From Beijerinckiaceae bacterium (GTDB lineage Bacteria > Pseudomonadota > Alphaproteobacteria > Rhizobiales > Beijerinckiaceae), in contig JAPJMW010000175.1 in NCBI GenBank assembly GCA_026461505.1, positions 1-42,648 on the forward strand: DNA of 42,648 nucleotides. The letters are read 5' to 3'. Below are positions 16,805 through 25,696 of this stretch, piece after piece. Position numbers and translations under genes: made by a program. Positions within the stretch are counted from its first letter, which is position 1. Every line of letters starts with the position of its first letter. The notes beneath the pieces were generated by a model. It saw only the letters and a program-made list of their open reading frames with translations. It had not been told where the DNA came from and did not search any database.

Positions 16805-16893
16805 CGTAACTTAAACGCCAACACGCCTTGTAAAATGACATGTCCCAAGGCTATTCTTGTTTATGACTTCTGAAGTTCTGGGACTTTTCTGAC

Positions 16894-18153
16894 ATGGATG
16901 ATCCGCGCCAAGGCCTTGCCGCTTTGTTTGCTGAGGCAGTATCGGCGGCTGATCCCTATCAGGCCATCCTTCGCTATCTGCCCGAGCGTCCCAAGGGTCG
17001 AACGATTGTCGTAGGCGCAGGCAAGGCTGCCAGTCAGATGGCGTCTGCGTTTGAGCGCGCTTGGAAGGCGCCGCTTGAAGGCGTTGTGGTTGCTCGCCAC
17101 GGACCCGTTGCCCCATGCGAATCGATTACGGTGATGCAAGCGGCCCATCCGGTGCCGGACGAAGCGGGTATTCGCAGTGCTGAGGCGTTGCTGCGTCAAG
17201 TTCAGGGCCTCACGGAAGAAGATCTTGTGGTTGCGTTGATCTCTGGCGGTGGTTCCTCTTTGCTTCCGGCACCTCCCTTAGGGTTTAACTTGGCTGATGA
17301 AGCGCTTCTGAACAGGGCGTTATTGGCTTCCGGAGCGCCGATTTCGGCGATCAATGTTGTCCGCGCACATTTCTCGCGCATCAAAGCGGGCCGCCTAGCG
17401 GCAGCGGCCTATCCGGCGCGCGTTATCAGCTTGATCGTCTCCGATATTCCTGGCGACCAAGCCTCCCTCGTCGCCTCGGGCCCGACGGTTCCCGATCAGA
17501 TGCGCGCTGAAGATGCGCTTCGTGTTATCCGCGATTATCGCATCGAACTCCCCGAGGCGATCATCACCGAAATTTCAAATGCCCATGTGCCGGATCCCGA
17601 TACAGTGCAATTTAAAAGAACCAGTTCGCATATCATTGCGTCAGCTGCGGTCTCTTTAAAGGCTGTTGCTATGGCCGCACAGTTGCAGGGAATAGAGACC
17701 CGTATTCTGTCGGATGCAATCGAGGGCGAGGCAAAAGATATTGGGCTGATGCATGCCGCCATGGCGCGCGAGATCGCATGGCATAATCAACCTTTTACAA
17801 AGCCGGTGCTGCTGCTTTCTGGTGGTGAGACGACAGTGACCATTGGACCGCAAGGTGCGGGTAAAGGTGGCCGAAACACTGAATTTTTATTGTCCTTCGC
17901 GCTCGCGATTGAGGGAATGAAAGGAATCTATGCGCTTGCCGCCGATACCGACGGCATTGACGGCTCAGAAAACAATGCTGGCGCTTTTTGCGATGGCACA
18001 ACAGCGGCAAGATTACGCCAGTCTGGGGCCGACGGCCGTGAGTATTTGATGCGGCATGACGCCTATTCGGCCTTTGAGCGGATCGGCGACCTTTTTGTCC
18101 CCGGGCCGACGGGTACCAATGTGAATGATTTTAGGGCCATTTTAATCCGATAA
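16894..18153 (+). CDS. Glycerate 2-kinase (MOFRL/GckA-TtuD family)
   Basis: This is a 419-residue protein of the bacterial type-II glycerate kinase family, often annotated hydroxypyruvate reductase TtuD. The N-terminal domain has VVGAGKAASQMA (about 41-52), AAHPVPDEAG and the ISGGGSSLLPAP loop. The C-terminal MOFRL domain has LLLSGGETTVTI, GGRNTEFLL and AADTDGIDGSENNAGAF. It phosphorylates D-glycerate to 2-phosphoglycerate, joining tartronate, hydroxypyruvate or glycerate breakdown to glycolysis. No reductase partner is adjacent. The 2-hydroxyacid dehydrogenase and HpcH/HpaI aldolase at 29-31 kb could supply such intermediates. It appears intact and singly transcribed. Confidence 0.88.
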   Translation: MDDPRQGLAALFAEAVSAADPYQAILRYLPERPKGRTIVVGAGKAASQMASAFERAWKAPLEGVVVARHGPVAPCESITVMQAAHPVPDEAGIRSAEALLRQVQGLTEEDLVVALISGGGSSLLPAPPLGFNLADEALLNRALLASGAPISAINVVRAHFSRIKAGRLAAAAYPARVISLIVSDIPGDQASLVASGPTVPDQMRAEDALRVIRDYRIELPEAIITEISNAHVPDPDTVQFKRTSSHIIASAAVSLKAVAMAAQLQGIETRILSDAIEGEAKDIGLMHAAMAREIAWHNQPFTKPVLLLSGGETTVTIGPQGAGKGGRNTEFLLSFALAIEGMKGIYALAADTDGIDGSENNAGAFCDGTTAARLRQSGADGREYLMRHDAYSAFERIGDLFVPGPTGTNVNDFRAILIR

Positions 18154-18229
18154 TATTGGCCACCTTGGGTATTGATTAAAATGATAGCCGGGGACGCTTT
18201 AATCGATACTTAAAGCCCCCGCCAATATT
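18152..18229. other. Long nested inverted repeat after the glycerate kinase gene
   Basis: The outer arms AATATTGGC (18152-18160) and GCCAATATT (18221-18229) match exactly over 9 bases. An inner stem GCTTTAA (18196-18202) / TTAAAGC (18210-18216) is extended by GGGG and CCCC blocks. The RNA could fold into a branched or long imperfect hairpin overlapping the stop codon. It may act as a terminator or be the relic of a small palindromic repeat element. Confidence 0.45.
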
Positions 18230-18306
18230 TACGAGCCGCCTGTGACGGGCTGCCAGCCACCTTTTTTGTGCTAGCGTGCGTCATCCGCCGTTAGTGCGGA
18301 CAAAGA

Positions 18307-18576
18307 CAGCAACAGTCCGGATTTTCAGGTGGCGCCGCTCTCAATATGGGTGACGATTTTCTTCTTGCTTCCATTGCGGTTGTCGTTATCGGCGGCACTT
18401 CGGTTGCAGGCGGTAAGGCCAATGTTCCAGGCATTTGGGGCGCAGCCTTATTCATGTATTTGTTGGTCACGATGCTGAATATTTTTGGTGCGAGCCCCGG
18501 TGTAAGACTGATCCTAACGGGCGTCATGATCATTTCCGTCATAACGCTAGCTGGCGGTGAAAAGACGACGCGATAA
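18307..18576 (+). pseudogene. C-terminal fragment of a sugar ABC transporter permease
   Basis: The frame reads GFSGGAALNMGDDFLLASIA and then VVVIGGTSVAGG, the hallmark of the late part of CUT2 permeases, followed by two membrane spans and a normal C-terminus. About 250 N-terminal residues are missing and no other transporter gene is next to it. The frame can be followed upstream of the ATG at 18346 to about 18307, so that ATG is internal. It is the leftover of a deleted transporter operon. Confidence 0.82.
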
Positions 18577-18834
18577 GGTTAATTAATTTATTTGATGCCT
18601 AGGTAACGATATTTAAAACTGCGTTTTTTAGGGTCAAATTTAAATCGATAAAATTACAAAATACTTAGCCAAATTGATCACGAACAGCGCCAAGTTTAAT
18701 TATTTACGGGCGTACTTCACTTCGATGATTTGATGCTCTATGCTAATCTCGACAGCGCCATAGAGTGAAATGAAGACATCTTTATAAAAACTATAGGTAC
18801 CGCAAGCTTAGAGAATTGAGGAAAAGGACGATTA

Positions 18835-19512
18835 ATGTCTAAAATCGGGTTTGCTCGCAGGCTTTTTACCGAAGGGCTTGGAACCGCGCTGTTACTCGCA
18901 ACGGTGGTTGGTTCGGGAATAATGGGCGCAAATCTTTCTGGTGGTAACGTTTCTCTCGCGTTGCTCGGGAATACATTATCCACCGGTGCTATATTGGTCG
19001 TTCTTATTACGATCTTTGGTCCTGTCTCGGGCGCCCATTTCAATCCAGTGGTGAGCATCGTATTTGCGCTACGTCAGGAACTAACCTTCCAAGAAATGAT
19101 TGCCTATATCATTGTCCAATTTTTTGGGGCGGTATTGGGTGTCTATTTAGCACATGGAATGTTCGACGTGGAAATCATCCAAACGTCAACCCATATTCGA
19201 ACAGGATATGGGCAATGGCTATCCGAAGCGGTAGCTACTTTTGGACTGCTTCTTACGATTTTTGGTTGTCTGGCTCATGCTCCAGACCGAATTCCATTTG
19301 CTGTTGGTCTATATATAACGGCCGCCTATTGGTTTACTGCTTCCACATCCTTTGCTAATCCTGCTGTTACCTTTGCAAGATCATTTACAGATACATTTTC
19401 TGGGATCGCTCCTGTAAATATTGCGGCTTTTATCGCGGCCCAATTATTGGGTGCGATGATGGCTTATGGTGTTTCTCTTTGGCTGTGGCCTAACAGTAAT
19501 TCCAATCAGTAA
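18835..19512 (+). CDS. Aquaporin/aquaglyceroporin family channel, AqpS-like
   Basis: This is a 225-residue MIP-family channel with six hydrophobic spans and the two half-helix motifs HFNPVVS (about 68-74, NPV instead of NPA) and FANPAVTFARS (about 174-184). The start at 18835 has GAGGAAAAGGA upstream. It lies 23 bases before an ArsC-type arsenate reductase gene. That pairing is known in Sinorhizobium, where AqpS lets arsenite out after ArsC reduces arsenate. Water or glycerol transport is the alternative, but the ArsC neighbour favours arsenic detoxification. Confidence 0.84.
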   Translation: MSKIGFARRLFTEGLGTALLLATVVGSGIMGANLSGGNVSLALLGNTLSTGAILVVLITIFGPVSGAHFNPVVSIVFALRQELTFQEMIAYIIVQFFGAVLGVYLAHGMFDVEIIQTSTHIRTGYGQWLSEAVATFGLLLTIFGCLAHAPDRIPFAVGLYITAAYWFTASTSFANPAVTFARSFTDTFSGIAPVNIAAFIAAQLLGAMMAYGVSLWLWPNSNSNQ

Positions 19513-19535
19513 AATCCAATTGCTAAGGACCAACG

Positions 19536-19958
19536 ATGAATATTGTAATCCATCATAACCCCGAATGTGGAACTTCCAGAAATGTCTTGGCTATTATTGA
19601 GGCTTCGGGTTACCAGCCTGTCGTCATCGAATATTTAAAGTCAGGTTGGACGCGACCACAATTGCAAGGCCTATTTGCGGCGGCCGATCTCACTCCCCGT
19701 GAGGCCCTTCGGACAACCAAATCGCCAGCGTCCGAGCTTGGCTTGCTTTCGAAAAGCGTCAGCGATGACGAGCTTTTAACCGCCATGGTGACCTATCCCG
19801 TTCTCGTTAATCGCCCGATCGTATGTACGCCTAAAGGCGTGCGTTTATGTCGGCCGAGCGAAGCGGTTCTTGATGTGCTGGATCAATGGCCAAAAGGGCC
19901 TTTTTATAAAGAGGACGGTTCAGTCCTTATCAATGAAGCCGGACAAAGAATAGGTTGA
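19536..19958 (+). CDS. arsC: Arsenate reductase (glutaredoxin-type ArsC)
   Basis: This is a 140-residue thioredoxin-fold ArsC. The catalytic cysteine C11 lies in HNPECGTSRN, and the conserved VNRPIVCTPKGVRLCRPSE block is near residues 90-108 with the expected arginines. GGA lies upstream of the ATG. It reduces arsenate to arsenite using glutathione/glutaredoxin. Downstream of the AqpS-like channel it completes a minimal arsenate-in, arsenite-out route. No ArsR repressor, ArsB or ArsH is in the window. Confidence 0.9.
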   Translation: MNIVIHHNPECGTSRNVLAIIEASGYQPVVIEYLKSGWTRPQLQGLFAAADLTPREALRTTKSPASELGLLSKSVSDDELLTAMVTYPVLVNRPIVCTPKGVRLCRPSEAVLDVLDQWPKGPFYKEDGSVLINEAGQRIG

Positions 19959-20050
19959 CGCAGTAATCGTTAAAGTAAAATTCGTCGGCGCTGTGCCGGT
20001 TAAGCTTTCAAAAAATTTATAGATTTTATAACCCTCGTATTCGCACGAAT

Positions 20051-20128
20051 GAATATTCGGCTGCTGAATATTTATCTTGGGTTGGACGGTATGTTTTCCG
20101 CCGCTTTCCCTTCATAGGGACGTCCAAG
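20051..20128. repeat. Two inverted repeats between arsC and the scrambled binding-protein gene
   Basis: AATATTC (20052-20058) and GAATATT (20066-20072) form a 7-bp stem with a 7-base loop. TTGGACG (20082-20088) and CGTCCAA (20121-20127) form a wider stem. Either may be an arsC terminator part or a regulatory structure upstream of the original binding-protein gene. There is no U-run directly after them. Confidence 0.35.
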
Positions 20129-20212
20129 ACGAACCATTTATTGAATGGAATCTCTACACTTTAACTCTATCAAAAAAATTCACAAAGGGGGAGGCACTGT
20201 CCGTTTAATTCG

Positions 20213-20846
20213 CTAACAGGGGTCCAGCAGAATAATCCCCAATTGATCGGCCACGGGTCTCTGTTCGATATAAACGGGACTGAACTTACCACCCATTACC
20301 GCAACGACCTCTTTGCGCGCAGCCATTTTGGAAAGGTTGTCGACGCCGATGGCAGGGACCCCACGGTTATCGCTCCGCTCGATCTGAAGCCGTCTCCCCT
20401 TCAAAAGTCCGGAGGCCTCAATATCCTTAACAGCCAGCTGAGCACCTAGGCTAATGGCCTGCGCAGACGTGCTGTTTGGCAAGCCAAATTCGGCGTCAAT
20501 CATAACAACAAGACCTACTTTAGCATCGAGCATGGCCTGATATTGTTGCATCAGGCTCGATAATAGCGCTGTTTTCATCCGCTCTGAGCGCGACGTTTGA
20601 TTGAATTAACGCAAAAATAGCTAAATTAAGTATCGAAAAATATCCAATATATTTTTTCACTTTAAACTCCACAAAATATTTGCTTCTGCCCCAGGCCGTA
20701 TTGGGTATAATCACGCCTATGTGATCCATGGAGCGCTTTTGAGCTTCGTCAATAAACGCAGTTGCCGCCCATTGATCCGTGAGGGACAACCTGAATGCCC
20801 AATTCGTTGTATCGCCCATTTTCGCAATGCCATCGGCAGAGCCCCA
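20213..20846 (-). pseudogene. Inverted, circularly permuted 5' part of a type-I periplasmic binding protein gene
   Basis: Read leftward, 20846-20690 encodes the middle of a branched-chain-amino-acid-type binding protein (WGSADGIAKMGD, WAFRLSLTDQWAATAFIDEA, GVIIPNTAWGRS). It is followed at 20660 by a GTG start with GGAG and a signal peptide (KKYIGYFSILNLAIFAL). The N-terminal domain (FGLPNSTSAQAISLGAQLA to LGIILLDP) then follows down to about 20219. The end LLDP fits directly onto the start WGSADG, so the true order is signal, N-domain, middle. A one-base frameshift also separates signal peptide and N-domain. The C-terminal third is on the opposite strand (20847-21345). Confidence 0.8.
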
Positions 20847-21345
20847 AGGGGTCGCCAACGAAAATGAGGGCGCTCTTTTAGTTCGTGAAATGGCCAATCT
20901 TCCAAAGGAGAAGCGTCTTCCAATCTTAGCCCATTGGGGTATTACCGGCGGTAATTTTGCGGAAATGACAAATGGTCTCATCGCCAATGTGGACTTATCC
21001 GTCGTACAGACCTTTAGTTTTTATAATCCCATAAACGATAAAGCGACGAGCCTCATTCCTCGTATCTTGGAGGAGACGCGCGCTACTGGTATCGACGGAA
21101 TTAAGAGTTCTGTTGGAATTGCTCAAGCTTATGATCTGACGTGGTTATTCGCAATTGCAATGGCGAAGGCCGATTCTACGGATCGATCATCCATTCGGAA
21201 CGCATTAGAAAATATTGATGCGTTTGATGGCGTCATCAAGTCGTATTCGCGTCCATTTTCAAAAGATAATCACAATGCGCCTCTCGCGGATCAATTGTTT
21301 TTTGCGCAATACAGCGATGCCAAAGATCCAAAGCCGCTGCATTAG
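20847..21345 (+). pseudogene. C-terminal part of the same type-I binding protein gene
   Basis: The plus-strand frame from about 20851 reads VANENEGALLVREMANLP, HWGITGGNF and VDLSVVQTFSF, then the usual C-terminal lobe ending KDPKPLH. It starts just where the inverted block ends. About 45 residues expected between WGRS and VANENE are absent. The stop is 9 bases before the GGDEF gene, so the original protein was probably co-transcribed with it, perhaps as its periplasmic sensor partner. As it stands no intact protein can be made. Confidence 0.8.
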
Positions 21346-21354
21346 TATCAAATC

Positions 21355-22815
21355 ATGTTATTTGGCCGTGGCATTGAAAGTTCTATCCGATTATCGATCA
21401 ATATCGTCGTGGTCACGGTCGCTATTTCTATGGCGCTGGTTAATTTTAAAATAGCGGCCGACATTCGCGAGAGTGAATCAATTAAGCTTGAGCAGTCAAC
21501 GCAAATAAGTATTGTTAATGAGATCAAATCTTCATTTCGTTCCTATTTAGATGATTTCAGTTCGCTTGCAGATTCATCCATTCTGGTAACATCCCTAACG
21601 GATAGTCAGGGAAGAAATAATTATTTAAGCCAATATTTGACCCAAAAAACACAGACCTCGCATATAACTTTTCAACTACTCGACTATAAAAGGCGTAGCC
21701 TTCTTCGTACCGGCGATATTGGTCAAAATAGTTTAGATGCGGCAAAGAGCGAATGTGACGAAAATGTTGGCCGTACGGTTTCAACGGCGTTAAATGATGA
21801 TTATTTGATCTTCTGTGGCAATATTAATCTTCCATCAGATAATATGCCCATCGGCTATTTAATTGGTATTACACCAATCAACGATTTTCTTGATCGAAAC
21901 ATCCATATCAACACGGATGTCTTTCATAAAGAGGTAAGGCTCAAATTATTGCCTGTCGATGCTCTCGAAAATGGGATGGTTCCCATCTATTTGGAAGATG
22001 ACACAATCTTGGCAGCAAATATTCATCTTACAATGCCGATTGATTCAAATAAAATTGCCTCCATTAATAACGTCATTTTGATTAGCCTTGGTTTTCTGAT
22101 CAATATTGCCATTGGCTATATTCTTGCTCGATTTTTGGCTTGGCGCATTTCAAGGCCGATTGTTAATCTTTCCGAAGCGGCATTGGCCTTTGCTAAAGGT
22201 AACATCAATGTCGTTGATAAACGGGGTATGGTCGATGAAATCAAAACATTAGCCAATACTTTGGAGGCGACTTTTATCGAGCGTGCCCGTATTCAAGGTG
22301 AGTTGCAGCATCTCGTTAATTTTGATCATTTGACGGGCGCATTAACCCGAAGTCATTTTCACACGTCCTTCGATGCGCTTTTACAGCTTGCCAAGCGTTC
22401 GGGTGATGGCATTGCCATTCTCTACCTTGATCTTGATCGATTTAAAGCCATTAACGACACCTATGGCCATGATGCCGGAGACCAAGTGCTACAAAGCGTC
22501 GTGGAACGTATGCGCGTTCGTTTGCGGGGTAGCGATCTGGTTGGTCGGCGTGGCGGCGACGAATTTAATGTTGGGCTCTATCCGGTTCGTAACCGCCTAG
22601 AGGTTGAAACCGTTTGTAACGAGCTTATTGCCCTCTTGTCGCAGCCCATGATGATAAACGGAAATGTGATTGTATCGGTTGGCGTATCGATCGGCATAGC
22701 GATGTATCCCGATCATGGCGATACAATCGTACTTTTAGAAATCAACGCGGATAACGCTCTATATCGCGCGAAAAGTAAGGGCGGAAACCATTTTGAGTGG
22801 TATGCGAGCCCTTAA
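21355..22815 (+). CDS. Membrane diguanylate cyclase with periplasmic sensor and HAMP
   Basis: This is a 486-residue protein. A first membrane span (about 12-30) is followed by a periplasmic sensor region of roughly 200 residues, a second span (about 237-257) and a HAMP segment beginning RISRPIVNLSEAA. The catalytic domain follows, with a linker and DHLTGALTR at its start. The active-site motif GGDEF (about 400-404) is intact. An inhibitory I-site RGSD lies five residues before it. It makes c-di-GMP in response to an outside signal. It directly follows the broken binding-protein gene, which may have supplied that signal, so its regulation may now differ. Confidence 0.88.
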   Translation: MLFGRGIESSIRLSINIVVVTVAISMALVNFKIAADIRESESIKLEQSTQISIVNEIKSSFRSYLDDFSSLADSSILVTSLTDSQGRNNYLSQYLTQKTQTSHITFQLLDYKRRSLLRTGDIGQNSLDAAKSECDENVGRTVSTALNDDYLIFCGNINLPSDNMPIGYLIGITPINDFLDRNIHINTDVFHKEVRLKLLPVDALENGMVPIYLEDDTILAANIHLTMPIDSNKIASINNVILISLGFLINIAIGYILARFLAWRISRPIVNLSEAALAFAKGNINVVDKRGMVDEIKTLANTLEATFIERARIQGELQHLVNFDHLTGALTRSHFHTSFDALLQLAKRSGDGIAILYLDLDRFKAINDTYGHDAGDQVLQSVVERMRVRLRGSDLVGRRGGDEFNVGLYPVRNRLEVETVCNELIALLSQPMMINGNVIVSVGVSIGIAMYPDHGDTIVLLEINADNALYRAKSKGGNHFEWYASP

Positions 22816-23091
22816 AGGCCGAATTACAACGAGCCTTAGTTTGCTCGCGTGATCCTGCCTTTCGGTCCGTGTTATCACCTGTGTCTGCGCCAAAATTCCA
22901 TCCCACACTCGCGGATAATGGCAATGGATTGAGATCCTTCTGAAGGTATTGGCGTCTAACGGCGCTAAGAAGATTGGCGAAAATTGTCATTTCGATAGCG
23001 GCTTATCGGGTAAAGCGGGCTGGAAATTCCGGCTCCGCTTGTATAATCTGGCCTCCATCGCTTCGCTTTTATGAATTCAGGAACATTAAAA

Positions 23092-24930
23092 ATGCCCGTA
23101 TATCGCTCCCGTACCACCACCCATGGCCGCAACATGGCCGGTGCCCGCGGCCTTTGGCGCGCTACAGGCATGAAGGATGAGGATTTCGGGAAGCCGATTA
23201 TTGCGGTCGTTAATTCTTTCACCCAATTCGTTCCTGGTCATGTCCATTTGAAGGATTTGGGCCAATTGGTCGCGCGCGAAATCGAAAAAGCGGGCGGCGT
23301 CGCGAAGGAATTCAACACAATTGCGGTCGATGACGGCATCGCCATGGGCCATGACGGGATGCTTTACTCGCTTCCCTCCCGCGAGCTGATTGCGGACAGT
23401 GTCGAATATATGGTCAACGCCCATTGCGCGGATGCCATGGTCTGTATTTCGAATTGCGACAAGATCACGCCCGGCATGCTCATGGCGGCGCTGCGCATCA
23501 ATATTCCGGTCGTCTTTGTGTCGGGCGGGCCTATGGAAGCAGGCAAAGTAACGCTCAACGACCTTGAACACGCCATCGATCTCGTCGATGCCATGGTTGC
23601 TGCAGCTGATGATCGCATCAGCGATGAGGATGTCGCCAAGATCGAGCGTTCGGCCTGCCCAACCTGCGGCTCATGCTCGGGCATGTTCACAGCAAACTCG
23701 ATGAATTGCCTCACTGAAGCCTTAGGACTGGCATTGCCCGGTAATGGCTCGGTGCTCGCCACCCATCACGATCGCGAACGGCTCTTCTTGGAAGCGGGGC
23801 GAACGATCGTCGATATCTGTAAGCGCTATTACGAGAAGGATGATGCGTCGGTCTTGCCGCGTAACATTGCCAATTTTGCAGCCTTTGAAAACGCGATGAC
23901 GCTTGATATCGCCATGGGCGGTTCAACCAATACCGTCTTGCATTTGCTCGCAGCCGCGCATGAGGGCGGCGTTGAGTTTACGATGCAGGATATTGATCGC
24001 CTCTCACGTCGGGTGCCTGTATTGTGCAAAGTGGCTCCTTCTGTGGCCAATGTTCACATGGAAGATGTGCATCGTGCAGGCGGCATTATGAGCATTCTCG
24101 GCCAGTTGGATCGCGGTGGCTTGATCAATAATCAATGCGGAACGATCCACGCGCCAACGCTGTCAGACGCGCTTAATCGGTGGGATGTCAGCCGCACCAA
24201 TGACGAGATGGTTTCGACCTTCTTCCGTGCAGCCCCCGGCGGCGTTCCAACGCAAGTGGCCTTCAGCCAGGACCGCCGTTACAAGGAGCTTGATACAGAT
24301 CGTTCAAAGGGCGTTATCCGCGATGTGGCGCATGCCTTCTCGAAGGATGGTGGCTTGGCTGTTCTCTTCGGCAATATTGCGGAGGATGGTTGTATCGTTA
24401 AAACCGCGGGCGTTGATGAAAGCATTTTGAAATTCAACGGCACAGCCCGCGTGTTTGAAAGCCAGGATGACGCGGTTCAGGGTATTTTGCTCGGTAAAGT
24501 CGTAGCCGGTGACGTTGTTGTTATTCGCTATGAAGGTCCGCGTGGCGGCCCAGGCATGCAGGAAATGCTTTATCCAACAAGCTATTTGAAATCGAAGGGC
24601 TTGGGCAAAGCCTGCGCGCTCATTACCGATGGCCGGTTCTCCGGCGGCACCTCGGGCCTCTCCATCGGCCATGCGTCGCCTGAGGCGGCGGAAGGCGGCT
24701 TGATCGGACTTGTTGAAACGGGTGATCCGATTGAAATCGATATTCCGGCCCGCAGCATCCAATTGCGGGTTGATGCCAAAACGCTTGAGGAGCGCCGTAA
24801 GGTTCAAGACGCGAAAGGCTGGAAGCCTGCCAAGTCACGGCCAAGAAAGGTCAGCACGGCGTTGCGTGCCTATGCCTCAATGGCCACCAGTGCATCCAGG
24901 GGCGCAGTGCGTCATTTAAAAGACGATTGA
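23092..24930 (+). CDS. ilvD: Dihydroxy-acid dehydratase
   Basis: This is a 612-residue enzyme of the long (E. coli-type) IlvD class. It starts [20 protein letters not shown] at 23092, matching the family start, with AGGAA upstream; the frame extends seven codons further. Fe-S cluster cysteines are seen in [11 protein letters not shown] and [11 protein letters not shown], and the C-terminal region has [20 protein letters not shown]. It dehydrates dihydroxy-isovalerate and dihydroxy-methylvalerate in valine and isoleucine synthesis. Because sugar-acid dehydratases belong to the same superfamily its context deserves notice, but length and motifs indicate the housekeeping enzyme. No other ilv genes are adjacent. 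Confidence 0.92.
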   Translation: MPVYRSRTTTHGRNMAGARGLWRATGMKDEDFGKPIIAVVNSFTQFVPGHVHLKDLGQLVAREIEKAGGVAKEFNTIAVDDGIAMGHDGMLYSLPSRELIADSVEYMVNAHCADAMVCISNCDKITPGMLMAALRINIPVVFVSGGPMEAGKVTLNDLEHAIDLVDAMVAAADDRISDEDVAKIERSACPTCGSCSGMFTANSMNCLTEALGLALPGNGSVLATHHDRERLFLEAGRTIVDICKRYYEKDDASVLPRNIANFAAFENAMTLDIAMGGSTNTVLHLLAAAHEGGVEFTMQDIDRLSRRVPVLCKVAPSVANVHMEDVHRAGGIMSILGQLDRGGLINNQCGTIHAPTLSDALNRWDVSRTNDEMVSTFFRAAPGGVPTQVAFSQDRRYKELDTDRSKGVIRDVAHAFSKDGGLAVLFGNIAEDGCIVKTAGVDESILKFNGTARVFESQDDAVQGILLGKVVAGDVVVIRYEGPRGGPGMQEMLYPTSYLKSKGLGKACALITDGRFSGGTSGLSIGHASPEAAEGGLIGLVETGDPIEIDIPARSIQLRVDAKTLEERRKVQDAKGWKPAKSRPRKVSTALRAYASMATSASRGAVRHLKDD

Positions 24931-24943
24931 TCGGCAGGTTTGG

Positions 24944-25231
24944 TTGATTGGCACAAGCCGCGGAACGGTTTCCGCCGCGGCGGCGTCGATCGCGCTCGGA
25001 GCTTCTGCTGTCAGCGGTTTAGTCCTGACGTCCAGCGTAACAGATGCGGCGAAACGGATCGATCTGATGACGTCCGCGCCGGTGAAAAAATTTATTGAAG
25101 TCGAAGGCGGCTCAAACCCGACGGGTAATCCCTGCGGCGCAACCCACTGGCATGGATACATCAATTATGAGCCCGAGATGGTTAAAATAATAACCGACTG
25201 GATCAAGCATCCGATAAAAGACGCGAAGTGA
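24944..25231 (+). pseudogene. C-terminal half of an alpha/beta hydrolase
   Basis: The frame (open from about 24926) reads RQVWLIGTSRGTVSAAAAS. GTSRG is the nucleophile elbow with the catalytic Ser. GLVLTSSVT follows, then a C-terminal PTGNPCGATHWHGY carrying the likely catalytic His and a final helix. The N-terminal part with the oxyanion strand, and the usual segment between the elbow and the His loop, are missing. No good ribosome-binding site is present and the first codon would be TTG. It is a truncated remnant that abuts the ilvD stop. Confidence 0.68.
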
Positions 25232-25239
25232 ACCAATAA

Positions 25240-25276
25240 AAAAGCGGCTTGTTGTTTTCAATGACAAGCCGCTTTT
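25240..25276. terminator. Bidirectional rho-independent terminator
   Basis: A perfect 13-bp stem, AAAAGCGGCTTGT (25240-25252) and ACAAGCCGCTTTT (25264-25276), encloses an 11-base loop. A- and T-runs on either side serve both strands. It separates the ilvD side (rightward) from the leftward rhodanese/inositol operon. Confidence 0.9.
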
Positions 25277-25300
25277 AAAACACATCAAAGGCCGAAGGAT

Positions 25301-25675
25301 TTAGTCTTCCGATGGGCCGCCTGCGCTTTTCCAATCTGGAAAACCACCGACATTCACGACAGACTTAAAACCCATTTCTTTGAGCGTTCTGCCCGCTAAA
25401 GCTGCTTGACCGCCCGCGCCGCAAACGAGGTAGATTTCGGCATCTTTTTTCATAACAGGGTTATGATAGGGAGAGCTGTCATCGGCGGCGAATTCGATAA
25501 AACCACGGGGGATACGCACGGCACCTTTAATCGTACCGGTCTTTGCAATGGCCGCACTGTCGCGGACATCGATGAAAAGCGCATCGCTTTTGCCGTGGAT
25601 TTTAATCGCTTCCTCGGTAGGTAGTCGCGTTACAATCTCATTGGCTTCAGCCAAATAATCTTTTGCGAGTTTCAT
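25301..25675 (-). CDS. Rhodanese-like sulfurtransferase
   Basis: This is a 124-residue single-domain rhodanese. FIDVRDSAAIAKTGTIKGAVRIP is the substrate-pocket entry, and the active-site loop is YLVCGAGGQAA with catalytic Cys near residue 86. There is no signal peptide, so it is cytoplasmic. It lies 21 bases after the iolG stop in the same direction and just before the terminator, so it is the last gene of the polyol operon. Its link to sugar breakdown is unclear; it could be a redox or sulfur-handling helper. Confidence 0.87.
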   Translation of the reverse strand: MKLAKDYLAEANEIVTRLPTEEAIKIHGKSDALFIDVRDSAAIAKTGTIKGAVRIPRGFIEFAADDSSPYHNPVMKKDAEIYLVCGAGGQAALAGRTLKEMGFKSVVNVGGFPDWKSAGGPSED

Positions 25676-25696
25676 CTCATCCTCTCCGTTTTTCGA

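Noticed and set aside
20779-20850. N-terminal 24 codons of the plus-strand frame before the binding-protein C-domain
   Set aside because: These codons are the antisense of the inverted middle segment and do not resemble binding proteins; homology begins at about 20851.
23092-24930. Reading ilvD as a sugar-acid dehydratase of the polyol pathway
   Set aside because: Length (612 residues), the MPxYRS...[10 protein letters not shown] start and the cysteine motifs all fit the E. coli-type dihydroxy-acid dehydratase, and it is separated from the polyol operon by a strong bidirectional terminator.
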